Made by a program: the position numbers and the translations under genes. From positions 1-13,750 of the forward strand of contig JANPBY010000174.1 in assembly GCA_031430645.1 (NCBI GenBank): a DNA stretch of 13,750 bases, in the 5' to 3' direction. Origin of the DNA: JANPBY01 sp031430645 (GTDB taxonomy: Bacteria > Actinomycetota > Actinomycetes > DATJPE01). Below, in pieces: positions 1 to 6,364 of this stretch (position 1 is the stretch's first letter; every line of letters starts with the position of its first letter). The notes beneath the pieces were generated by a model. That model saw nothing but the letters and a program-made list of their open reading frames with translations. It searched no databases and was not told the DNA's origin.

Positions 1-59
1 CTGAGTGTGACGTTTTGTACGCGACACGCCGCGTGTCGCGTGCAAAACGGCACACTCAG
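1..59. repeat. 59-nt near-perfect palindrome, probable hairpin terminator or palindromic element
   Basis: Positions 1-29 and 31-59 are reverse complements at 27 of 29 positions around a single central base. One of the two exceptions (18 with 42) would be a wobble pair in RNA. The outer arm holds the stop codon of the leftward membrane-protein gene (TGA read from 58 to 56), so the hairpin forms at the very 3' end of that mRNA. There is no T-run visible before the window edge, so it may act as a Rho-independent-like terminator, an mRNA 3'-end stabiliser, or be a dispersed palindromic (REP/MITE-like) element. The window starts exactly at its first paired base, so the pairing may extend further left. 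No second copy was seen in this window. Confidence 0.75.
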
Positions 60-739
60 CGCTCTTCCTCGGCGGGGATCTCGTCGGGGTGGACCGGGTG
101 GGTCGAGCGCAGGATCGCCCAGGTGATCCCACACGTGAGCAGGAACAGCGGCAAGCCCAGCGGGATGTTGGCGAACCCCAAGGCCGTGGTCCGTTCAGCG
201 AGGTACAGCGGCACCTGCACGGCCAGCCGGATCCCGAACATGGCGACCCACACCCACGAGGCCCAGAGGTAGGCCCGGTAGCGGGCTGGGTCCTTGCGCC
301 AGGCCGTGCCCTCACCGAGCAGCGGGCCGAGGACGACCCCGAGCAACGGCCAGCGTACGAGACACGAAACGGCGTAGATCGCGCAATAGGCGGCATTCTT
401 GACGATCGAGGGAAAGTAGAAGGCTTCAGGTTGACCACGCCAGGCTGCCCAGCCGGCCATGATGCCGACACCAATGAGGCTCGCGATCACCTGTTGGATC
501 GGGCGCCGGTGCCACAAGGCCACAACACCGAGGATGAAGGCGGACGCCAGCGCGATGGCCAGCGAAAGTCCGAGCTCGGCCCCGGTGACGGGGTAGGCGA
601 CGGCAAAGACCACTCCGGGGATCGTCGCTTCGACCATCCCGCGGGTGCCGCCGAGCATGTCGGCGAGGTCGCGAGCACCGCGCGGCGGTTCTGGACGCGG
701 GGAAACGTCGCGTAGCGGTGGTTCCGGAGTGGAGCTCAC
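56..739 (-). CDS. DUF3159 family integral membrane protein
   Basis: A 227-residue protein with a proline/arginine-rich cytoplasmic-looking N-terminus (1-33), then the conserved-looking stretch GGTRGMVEATIPG at 30-42 and about five or six hydrophobic segments (roughly 38-53, 57-76, 83-100, 113-141, 156-179, 189-209). Composition and motif match the actinobacterial DUF3159 family, to which Rv2693c belongs as I recall; the function is unknown. It starts with GTG at 739, and the start overlaps the stop of the upstream OB-fold gene as GTGA with no good Shine-Dalgarno sequence, so translation is probably coupled. Its stop codon lies inside the palindrome at 1-59. The pairing with an OB-fold protein and a divergent hydrolase suggests a conserved core locus; a role in transport or the envelope is only a guess. 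Confidence 0.85.
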   Translation of the reverse strand: MSSTPEPPLRDVSPRPEPPRGARDLADMLGGTRGMVEATIPGVVFAVAYPVTGAELGLSLAIALASAFILGVVALWHRRPIQQVIASLIGVGIMAGWAAWRGQPEAFYFPSIVKNAAYCAIYAVSCLVRWPLLGVVLGPLLGEGTAWRKDPARYRAYLWASWVWVAMFGIRLAVQVPLYLAERTTALGFANIPLGLPLFLLTCGITWAILRSTHPVHPDEIPAEEER

Positions 740-1125
740 GCGTGCAGCTCGTACGCCGGGTTGAAGATCGTCGCGACCCCACTCTGGGACGTGAGCCGCC
801 CATGCACGACCACGGATGCCCCGGGAATCATCCCGGCAATCCGTCGGCGCCCGAGCCAGACGACCTGCACGGTCGCCGAACCGTCGTAGAGGGCCGCCTC
901 GAGGGCCGGCACCCCGCCGAGCGGGCGCAAGGTCACGGTGCGCAGCGTCCCGGCCACCGTCACGCGCTCGCCCATGCAGCAGGCCGTGATGGGCGTCGCA
1001 CCCAGCTCCTCCGACTCGCTACGGAGGTCGGCGGCCTCGAGCTCAACCGCCCCGGCACCCATCCGACGCAATCGGTGGCGAAGGCCAGACGTCTTTCGGA
1101 CAGGAGGTGAGGCGAGGTCGGCCAT
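736..1125 (-). CDS. OB-fold nucleic-acid-binding-like protein
   Basis: A 129-residue protein. The first 45 residues are polar and charged (RHRLRR, then an acidic stretch); residues about 46-129 have the alternating beta-strand pattern of a tRNA_anti/RecG-like OB-fold: MGERVTVAGTLRTVTLRP, then AALYDGSATVQVVWLGRR, then GMIPGASVVVHGRLT. Small OB-fold proteins of this kind (Rv2694c-like, from memory) are widespread in actinobacteria and not characterised; nucleic-acid binding is inferred from the fold only. The ATG at 1125 has no Shine-Dalgarno match, but TACCCT (1137-1132) lies six bases upstream, the spacing expected for a leaderless mRNA. It overlaps the downstream DUF3159 gene by four bases (GTGA), making a two-gene operon. 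Confidence 0.85.
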   Translation of the reverse strand: MADLASPPVRKTSGLRHRLRRMGAGAVELEAADLRSESEELGATPITACCMGERVTVAGTLRTVTLRPLGGVPALEAALYDGSATVQVVWLGRRRIAGMIPGASVVVHGRLTSQSGVATIFNPAYELHA

Positions 1126-1168
1126 AGCTCAAGGGTAGCCCCGAGGACCGACCAGGCAGGATGGCGCG
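1126..1168. promoter_or_regulatory. Divergent promoter region, possibly giving two leaderless mRNAs
   Basis: This 43-nt gap separates the leftward OB-fold gene from the rightward hydrolase. On the minus strand a TANNNT-type -10 box (TACCCT, 1137-1132) ends six bases before the ATG. On the plus strand CAGGAT (1157-1162), one mismatch from TAGGAT, ends six bases before the GTG at 1169. Both spacings fit leaderless transcription, which is common in actinobacteria. No convincing -35 boxes are visible. Promoter function is inferred from spacing and motif only. Confidence 0.4.
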
Positions 1169-1906
1169 GTGTCTGGAGGTGCAGTGACTAGAGGTGATCA
1201 GCGCCGACCGACGGCCCCCGTCGCCGTCCTGACCCACGGATCGGGATCGACGGCGGACTTCGTCCAGCGAGCACTCGGCCCCGCCTTGCTGGCGACCGGC
1301 TGGGCAACCCATCCCCTGCAGGACCGCAGCGGCTCGGTCCAGCGGGTCGAGGAGGCTCTCGACCATGCCATCCGGACCACCCAAGCTCGGCTCGCGGCCG
1401 GCGTGTCGCTGGGCGCGCATGCAGTGGCCCGCTGGGCGGCGAGCGAGGCAGGGCGTACGTCCAACATCGAAGCCCTCCTGCTCGTGCTGCCTGCCTGGAC
1501 CGGACCACCCGAAGACGTGGCGACGTTGTCCGACGTCGCCGCAGCTGAGATCGACAGGCTCGGGCTCGCCGAAGCCTGTCGCCAGGCCGAAGACGGTTCG
1601 TGGGTGGGCGAGGAGCTGGCGAAAGCCTGGCCGACGTACGGCTCCGCCCTCGCCGACGTGTTGCGTGCCACGTCACGCTCGCCTGGGCCCACGTGGGAAG
1701 AGCTCGGCCGGATCCAGGTGCCCGTGGGGCTCGTCGCCTTCGTCGGCGACTCGTTCCACCCGGTGGAGGTGGCTCGGGGCTGGGCCGCCACACTCCCGCA
1801 GGCCGGTCTGGTCGAGCTGGAGCAGGACGCCCCGGCTAGCGACCGAGCCGTGCTGGGCCAGGCAGCCCTGGAGGCTCTCGGGCGTGCTGGTTTCGTCAGC
1901 CCTTGA
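1169..1906 (+). CDS. Alpha/beta-hydrolase fold protein (Rv2695-like)
   Basis: A 245-residue cytoplasmic protein with alpha/beta-hydrolase features: a beta-strand followed by LTHGSGS (21-27), resembling an oxyanion-hole turn; the nucleophile elbow AGVSLGAH with Ser80; and GDSFHP (193-198) late in the chain, offering Asp194 and His197 as the rest of a triad-like arrangement. The substrate is unknown. It is divergent from the OB-fold/DUF3159 pair, an order I recall from mycobacteria, so it looks like core genome rather than part of the sugar island. Two starts are possible: GTG 1169 (leaderless spacing to CAGGAT) or GTG 1184, five residues later, which has GGAGG at 1175-1179. Its 3' end overlaps the convergent permease gene by 11 nt. 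Confidence 0.75.
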   Translation: MSGGAVTRGDQRRPTAPVAVLTHGSGSTADFVQRALGPALLATGWATHPLQDRSGSVQRVEEALDHAIRTTQARLAAGVSLGAHAVARWAASEAGRTSNIEALLLVLPAWTGPPEDVATLSDVAAAEIDRLGLAEACRQAEDGSWVGEELAKAWPTYGSALADVLRATSRSPGPTWEELGRIQVPVGLVAFVGDSFHPVEVARGWAATLPQAGLVELEQDAPASDRAVLGQAALEALGRAGFVSP

Positions 1907-3110
1907 GCCCGCTGCTGGCCACGTTCTCCACGAAGTAGCGCTGGGCCAGGAGGAACACGGTGATCGGCGGGATCATCGCAATCATCACACCCGCCAGGAT
2001 CAGGTTGGGGGCATCGGCCGACCGACCACCAAGGGTCGCCAGAGTCAAGGCCAGAACGCTGTTCTCCTGATTGCCGGAGTCGATCACGATCAACGGCCAC
2101 ACGAAGGAGTTCCAGGCGTAGAGGAATGAGAACGTCGTGAGCGTCGCGATGGCGGGGATCGAGAGCGGGACGAAGATCTGCCACAGGATCCGCCAACGAG
2201 AAGCGCCGTCGATGATTGCCGCCTCTTCCAGTTCCTTGGGGATGCTGACGAAGAACTGGCGCATCAAGAACGTTCCGTACGCCGTGAACGCGAACGGGAT
2301 GACTAGGGCCACCAGATCATTGACCCAGCCGATCTCCACCATCAATCGATAGAGCGGGATGATCAGGACGACGAACGGGATCATGATCGACCCGAGATAG
2401 AACAAGAAGATCTTGTCCCTGCCGCGGAACTTCAGCCTGGCGAAGGCGTAGCCACCGAGGATGCTGGTGAGCACCTGGCCGACGACCACGAGGACGGTGA
2501 TGAGCACCGTGTTGGTGAGTGCTCGGCCTAGGCCGTTGAGCTTGAGTACGTTGCTGTAGTTGTCCTTCTGGAACTGCACGCTCTCCACCGGGGTGACCGC
2601 GGATGCGACAGCAAACACCGGTGGGGCCGTTGGATCATCCGGGTCGATGTAGGTCCCCCCGATCCGCGAACGGTTGTCATAGAACTCAACTTGTTGACCG
2701 TCCACGGTGGCGACGTAGACGTCCTTGTCCTCTCCCTCGATAGAGACGGTGGTGCCGGTCGCGGTCAGCTCCTCGCGCGGGAGGACGAGGACCTGCGTGG
2801 GGTCCTCGACCCCGATGAACTCGCGCAGACTGGTGCCGTTCTCCAACCGAGCTAGCTGCTCGGTGCCACCCGCCGGGACCGGAACATTGAAGACCGGAAG
2901 CTCCGCACCGTCGACCGTCACGGTCGCAGGGGCCTGCGGCAGCAGCCTCGGTGGGTAGGTAAAGACATCCTCCGCGGTCTTGAAGGAGCCGAACAGCGCG
3001 ATCAGGAAGGGGATCATCACGACGATCCCGGCCACCGTGAGGACGCCGTAAACAGCAATCCTCGAAAGCTGTCCACGCCAGCCTTTGACCTTGCGCCCGT
3101 TTGCGGCCAT
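1896..3110 (-). CDS. MalG-like carbohydrate ABC transporter permease with a large external insert
   Basis: A 404-residue inner-membrane permease of the carbohydrate-uptake CUT1 type (MalG/UgpE/LacG-like). The first membrane segment is at about 18-42, followed by the typical SFKTAEDVFTYPPRLLP; five more segments follow from about 200, and the EAA loop that contacts the ATPase is at about 296-318 (EAA...DGA, then VPLSIP). Relatives are usually near 280-300 residues. The excess is an approximately 115-residue, beta-rich insert (about 62-178) between segment 1 and the NYSNVL that normally follows closely, on the external side. Start chosen at ATG 3110: it overlaps the upstream permease stop as TGATG and has GGAGG seven to nine bases upstream; a longer frame to 3188 lies inside that gene. 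Substrate probably a galactoside, from context. Confidence 0.92.
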   Translation of the reverse strand: MAANGRKVKGWRGQLSRIAVYGVLTVAGIVVMIPFLIALFGSFKTAEDVFTYPPRLLPQAPATVTVDGAELPVFNVPVPAGGTEQLARLENGTSLREFIGVEDPTQVLVLPREELTATGTTVSIEGEDKDVYVATVDGQQVEFYDNRSRIGGTYIDPDDPTAPPVFAVASAVTPVESVQFQKDNYSNVLKLNGLGRALTNTVLITVLVVVGQVLTSILGGYAFARLKFRGRDKIFLFYLGSIMIPFVVLIIPLYRLMVEIGWVNDLVALVIPFAFTAYGTFLMRQFFVSIPKELEEAAIIDGASRWRILWQIFVPLSIPAIATLTTFSFLYAWNSFVWPLIVIDSGNQENSVLALTLATLGGRSADAPNLILAGVMIAMIPPITVFLLAQRYFVENVASSGLKG

Positions 3111-4849
3111 CAGGACCCCTCCGCATCGGCGCGCTGTCGTCGAAATTGAGCCAGGGTGAAGAAGAAGATGATGATGAACAGCACCCACGCCACTGCGCTG
3201 GCCTGCCCGAAGGCGCTCTGCTGGAAACCGAGCTGATAGAGGTAGACCACCGGCGTCAGCGTGGCGTTGTCAGGTGACCCCACAGGGTTCGGTTGGTTGA
3301 GGGCATAGACGATGTCGAACAGCTGCAGCGCCAGGATCACCGTGGTCGCGGTGACGAAGAACGTGGTCGCCTTGAGCTGAGGCAAGGTGACATTGCGGAA
3401 CGCCTGCCAGGCGTTGGCCCCGTCGAGCTCGGCCGCCTCGTAGAGCTCACGACTGATGCCCTGGAGCCCGGCGGTGAAAAGCACCGTGTTGAAGCCGAAC
3501 TGCGACCACGCGAAGACGATGATGACGGCGAACAGCGCGAACGTTGGATCGGACAACCAGCCGAACTCGACGCGATCCGGCAGCGGGTTCCCCGGCACGA
3601 GGAGGTTGACGAACTGGTTGAACTCCCCGATCGCCCAGTTCACGAACCCGACGGTGGAGTTGAGCATCTGCTTCCAGATCAGCGTCACACCGATGACTCC
3701 GGCAACGCTGGGGATGAAGAAGATCGTGCGATAGGCCTTGGTGCCCCGGTAGCCGACCTGGATCATGATGGCCAAGAAGAGCGCTGAGCCCACCGCCAGT
3801 GGCACCGCAATGACGAGGAAGACAAAGATGTTGCGGATGGACTTCCAGAACAACGGATCACTCGCCCCGAGCACGGAGTCGGTGAGTGGCAAACCGACGA
3901 GCTCGGAGTAGCCGGCCGGGAGGGCATCGACTGAGCCGGCGACGCTCAGCCCGAGGGTCTTGGTGTAATTCTCCAGGCCGATGAAGACGGCCTGACTCAG
4001 GCCGTCCCAGTCATAGAACGAAATAATGAGCGAGAAGACGAGTGGACCAGCGAAGAAGGCCAAGAACCCCAACAGGTTCGGCGAGAGATACAGCCAACCC
4101 GTCAGCGCTTCGGCCTGAGCGCTCTCGACGCCGAAGTACTGTGCCGACCTAGGCGAGATGATGGTCCGCAAAGCCCACGTGGCCAGGGCCAGGATCCCCG
4201 CCGCCGCGAGGATGCCCCAAGGATCTGCGCTGATCGCGTCCCAGAAGAAACTCAACGCATTCTGAAGTCGCAGCTCCCACAGCCACCAGGCGCCGCCCAC
4301 GGCAACAATCGCCAGCCCGGCGTACATCAGTGCGTTCGCCGCACGGACAGCGCCCGCGTTGACGTTGAAGTCGGTGATTAGAGCGCCGGGGGGCAGCAGT
4401 CGCGTGCGCACCCGACGGGCGATGACCCACCAGATGACACCGACCGACACGAGCATGAGGGGGGGAAACGCCCGCTCGAAGGCGCCCGCGAACACATCGA
4501 GGCCCTCGGCAAGCTCCAAGGAGCGGAACAGCAGGACAACGCAGCCCAGTGCAACGAGCGCGCTGACGAGGAAAGAGAGCGTCCGCCCGGACCTGGAGCG
4601 GCGGGCGAGGAGAAAAATGGCGAGCACGTTGAGCGCGAGCAGCAACGAACCAAGGACCCCGTAGGCGGTGCGCGGAACCGAGGTCAGCTCCCAGATACCG
4701 GCGGAAACATTGACGAGCACCCAGATGGCGCCGACGGCCAGCGCCACGTGCCACGCCTGGACCAAGCGGACCAGGCGCCCGAAGGCTGGGTCATCGGCCC
4801 GGTAGGGCGTCATTCGAGACGCCGGGGCGTCGGTCACGGCAGAACTCAT
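3110..4849 (-). CDS. MalF-like sugar ABC transporter permease with a six-segment N-terminal extension
   Basis: A 579-residue permease, about twice the usual 300. The canonical MalF/UgpA-type core starts near residue 247 (LTGWLYLSPNLLGF...), continues through ISFYDWDG and FIGLENY, and has the ATPase-contacting EAA loop at about 470-491 (YEAAELDGANAW...VTLP). In front is a region of about 245 residues with six predicted membrane segments (about 32-54, 62-82, 90-110, 127-145, 172-192, 209-229) that I cannot assign to a family. The loop after GLENY is also enlarged by about 35 residues (297-332). E. coli MalF has extra N-terminal helices too, but fewer. ATG 4849 is preceded by a tightly spaced GAGGA. 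The gene follows the binding-protein gene after a 97-nt gap with a strong hairpin, and overlaps the next permease by one base. Confidence 0.9.
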   Translation of the reverse strand: MSSAVTDAPASRMTPYRADDPAFGRLVRLVQAWHVALAVGAIWVLVNVSAGIWELTSVPRTAYGVLGSLLLALNVLAIFLLARRSRSGRTLSFLVSALVALGCVVLLFRSLELAEGLDVFAGAFERAFPPLMLVSVGVIWWVIARRVRTRLLPPGALITDFNVNAGAVRAANALMYAGLAIVAVGGAWWLWELRLQNALSFFWDAISADPWGILAAAGILALATWALRTIISPRSAQYFGVESAQAEALTGWLYLSPNLLGFLAFFAGPLVFSLIISFYDWDGLSQAVFIGLENYTKTLGLSVAGSVDALPAGYSELVGLPLTDSVLGASDPLFWKSIRNIFVFLVIAVPLAVGSALFLAIMIQVGYRGTKAYRTIFFIPSVAGVIGVTLIWKQMLNSTVGFVNWAIGEFNQFVNLLVPGNPLPDRVEFGWLSDPTFALFAVIIVFAWSQFGFNTVLFTAGLQGISRELYEAAELDGANAWQAFRNVTLPQLKATTFFVTATTVILALQLFDIVYALNQPNPVGSPDNATLTPVVYLYQLGFQQSAFGQASAVAWVLFIIIFFFTLAQFRRQRADAEGS

Positions 4850-4885
4850 GGCGTCCTCGCAGGTGCGGGAGATGAGGACCCGCAG

Positions 4886-4916
4886 GGGGTCCCAGGTCGT
4901 TGAGACCTGGGACCCC
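4886..4916 (-). terminator. Intergenic stem-loop between binding-protein and permease genes
   Basis: A perfect 13-bp stem (4886-4898 pairing with 4904-4916) closes a 5-nt loop (GTTGA on the plus strand). It lies 31 bases after the stop of the binding-protein gene in the leftward transcript and is not followed by a U-run. Such hairpins between a solute-binding-protein gene and its permease genes are known to cause partial termination or to protect the upstream mRNA, giving more binding protein than permease. That role is inferred here; the stem itself is directly visible. Confidence 0.75.
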
Positions 4917-4946
4917 TCGGCGGGGATTACCTTGCCGTACTACCGG

Positions 4947-6275
4947 CTATTTGAAGGCCGGAGCCGTGACCTTGCAGATCGTTTCCTTGTACTTGTCGAT
5001 CGTGATCTTGCCGTTCATCAAGGCGGTGACGGTGTCACCGGACGCCTTGTCGAAGGCCGGCCAGTTCCCCTTCCACAGGGGACCTTCAGCGACCGGGTCG
5101 TTCTGGACCCCATCAAGGAAGGCCTGGTTGTTGGCCGGTGGGGTGTAGGTCAGGAAGGCGTCCCTCGCCTCCTGGGAGTCCCGCGAGGGGATGTTCGCCC
5201 CGAGCGAGGAGATCTCGTTCTGAACCTCGATGCTCGTCAATTCCGCAACGAGCTTCCAGGCCGCAGCCGGGTCAGCCGTCTTGGCGTTGATCACGTAGGC
5301 ACCCCAGAACTGCCAGTCCTTGCCGGGGGCTGCCCCGGTCGGGAGTGGCGCGACGTCCCAGTTGAAGTCCGTGATCTCACGCGCACCGGGGGTGGCCCAA
5401 CGACCGTTGATGAACATGCCGAGCTTGCCGGCCTTGAACACGGGCTCCGGGTCCTCGCCGAACGGCACGCCGTAGCCTGCGTCGTAGAGGCCCTTGTAGT
5501 ACTCGATGCCGTTAATCGACTCGGTGGAGTCGAGGTTGCAGGCCGTACGGTCGTCCTTGAAGAACGAGCCGCCCGCGGAGTTCACGAAGTAACCCCAGTT
5601 GGCCCACCAGCCACCGGCACCGAAACCCTTGACGCCAGCGCCACCCTCGTTGCGGATGGCCTTGGCCGTGGCCTCGAAGGCCGCCCAGTCCCACTTGCCC
5701 GCCTTGGCGAGCTCGATCGGGCTCTCGACACCGGCCTTGTCGATCAGGTCGAGGTTGAGATAGAGCGCGAAGGTCGAGACATCGCGCGGGACGCCCCAGA
5801 CGAACCCGTCCGCCTTGACACCGGATGCCGGGTCAACGAGCAACTGATCCATCGGGCCCGCGTAGAAGTCCGCAGCGTTGAAGCCGGCGGCTGCTGAGAC
5901 GTCGCTGGCGTTGAGAATCAGGCCAGCCTTGGCGAAGTCAGCGATGTCCGTGCCTGGGATCCAGAACACGTCGGGGGCGGTACCGGCGCCCAGCTCGGTC
6001 TTGAGCTTGTCCTGGTAGGGCGAGCCCTCTGAGTTGCCGGCTTCGTACTTCAGGTTCAGACCGATGCCCGAGGCAGTGATCTTGTCGGAGATGCCCTTGT
6101 AGACGGCGGCCTCGGCATCGTTGTCCGGCCGGGTGCGCCACCGTAGGTCCACGGTCTCGGCCGGAGGGCTTACGGACGGGCTTCCGTCACCCGTCGGGCT
6201 GCTAGCGGTGCTTGAGCACGCGCTCAGGGCGACGGCGAGCACGATGGCTCCGGCCGCCGCATGTCGGATACGCAT
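4947..6275 (-). CDS. Family 1 extracellular sugar-binding lipoprotein of the ABC importer
   Basis: A 442-residue solute-binding protein. Residues 1-20 form a lipoprotein signal: MRIRH, a hydrophobic core, then the lipobox LSAC with Cys20 as the predicted lipid-modified residue, followed by a Ser/Thr/Pro-rich linker to about 42. The mature part resembles MalE-type (SBP_bac_1) proteins, e.g. LKTELGAGTAPDVFWI at 91-106 and KAGKLGMFINGRWA at 281-294, and is rich in Trp/Tyr residues suited to stacking on sugar rings. It would capture the sugar outside the membrane for the two downstream permeases. Start chosen at ATG 6275, with AAGGA eight bases upstream and a proper signal peptide; the frame is open to GTG 6368, but the extra 31 residues would bury the signal. 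No clear promoter lies in the 89-nt gap to the regulator gene, so co-transcription is likely. Confidence 0.92.
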   Translation of the reverse strand: MRIRHAAAGAIVLAVALSACSSTASSPTGDGSPSVSPPAETVDLRWRTRPDNDAEAAVYKGISDKITASGIGLNLKYEAGNSEGSPYQDKLKTELGAGTAPDVFWIPGTDIADFAKAGLILNASDVSAAAGFNAADFYAGPMDQLLVDPASGVKADGFVWGVPRDVSTFALYLNLDLIDKAGVESPIELAKAGKWDWAAFEATAKAIRNEGGAGVKGFGAGGWWANWGYFVNSAGGSFFKDDRTACNLDSTESINGIEYYKGLYDAGYGVPFGEDPEPVFKAGKLGMFINGRWATPGAREITDFNWDVAPLPTGAAPGKDWQFWGAYVINAKTADPAAAWKLVAELTSIEVQNEISSLGANIPSRDSQEARDAFLTYTPPANNQAFLDGVQNDPVAEGPLWKGNWPAFDKASGDTVTALMNGKITIDKYKETICKVTAPAFK

Positions 6276-6284
6276 CCGGTTGTT

Positions 6285-6291
6285 CCTTTCG
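6285..6291 (-). promoter_or_regulatory. CGAAAGG motif overlapping the binding-protein gene's ribosome binding site
   Basis: Read leftward from 6291, the sequence CGAAAGGAAC overlaps the Shine-Dalgarno of the binding-protein gene. The seven bases CGAAAGG also occur in the main control region at 7226-7232, and CGAAAG also occurs on the opposite strand there (7207-7202). It could be an extra binding half-site for the DeoR-type regulator or coincidental similarity with a purine-rich ribosome binding site. Confidence 0.3.
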
Positions 6292-6299
6292 TGGTTCTT

Positions 6300-6321
6300 C
6301 CACGGCCCGGGCCGGGCGTGG
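6300..6321 (-). other. GC-rich hairpin between regulator and binding-protein genes
   Basis: CCACG (6300-6304) pairs with CGTGG (6317-6321) and, after a one-base bulge, CCC with GGG, enclosing a short GC loop. In the leftward mRNA it lies between the regulator stop and the binding-protein ribosome binding site. The CCAC at 6300-6303 could instead pair with GTGG at 6291-6294 beside the ribosome binding site, so two exclusive weak foldings exist. It could be a partial terminator or just GC-rich leader. Confidence 0.35.
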
Positions 6322-6364
6322 CCTTGCTGGGTGGATCCGGTTGGCCCTGAGCCTCCGGAGCCGG

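Noticed and set aside
89..715. Long plus-strand open frame opposite the DUF3159 gene
   Set aside because: The highly charged, Arg/Gly/Asp-rich translation is typical of an antisense shadow; the minus-strand frame has clear membrane segments.
1198..2196. Long minus-strand open frame opposite the hydrolase gene
   Set aside because: Its composition is that of a GC-rich antisense shadow, and it runs across both the hydrolase and the permease genes, which are strongly supported.
3111..3188. Longer start for the MalG-like permease at 3188
   Set aside because: It falls within the end of the MalF-like gene; ATG 3110 has a good Shine-Dalgarno and the 1-nt overlap typical of an operon.
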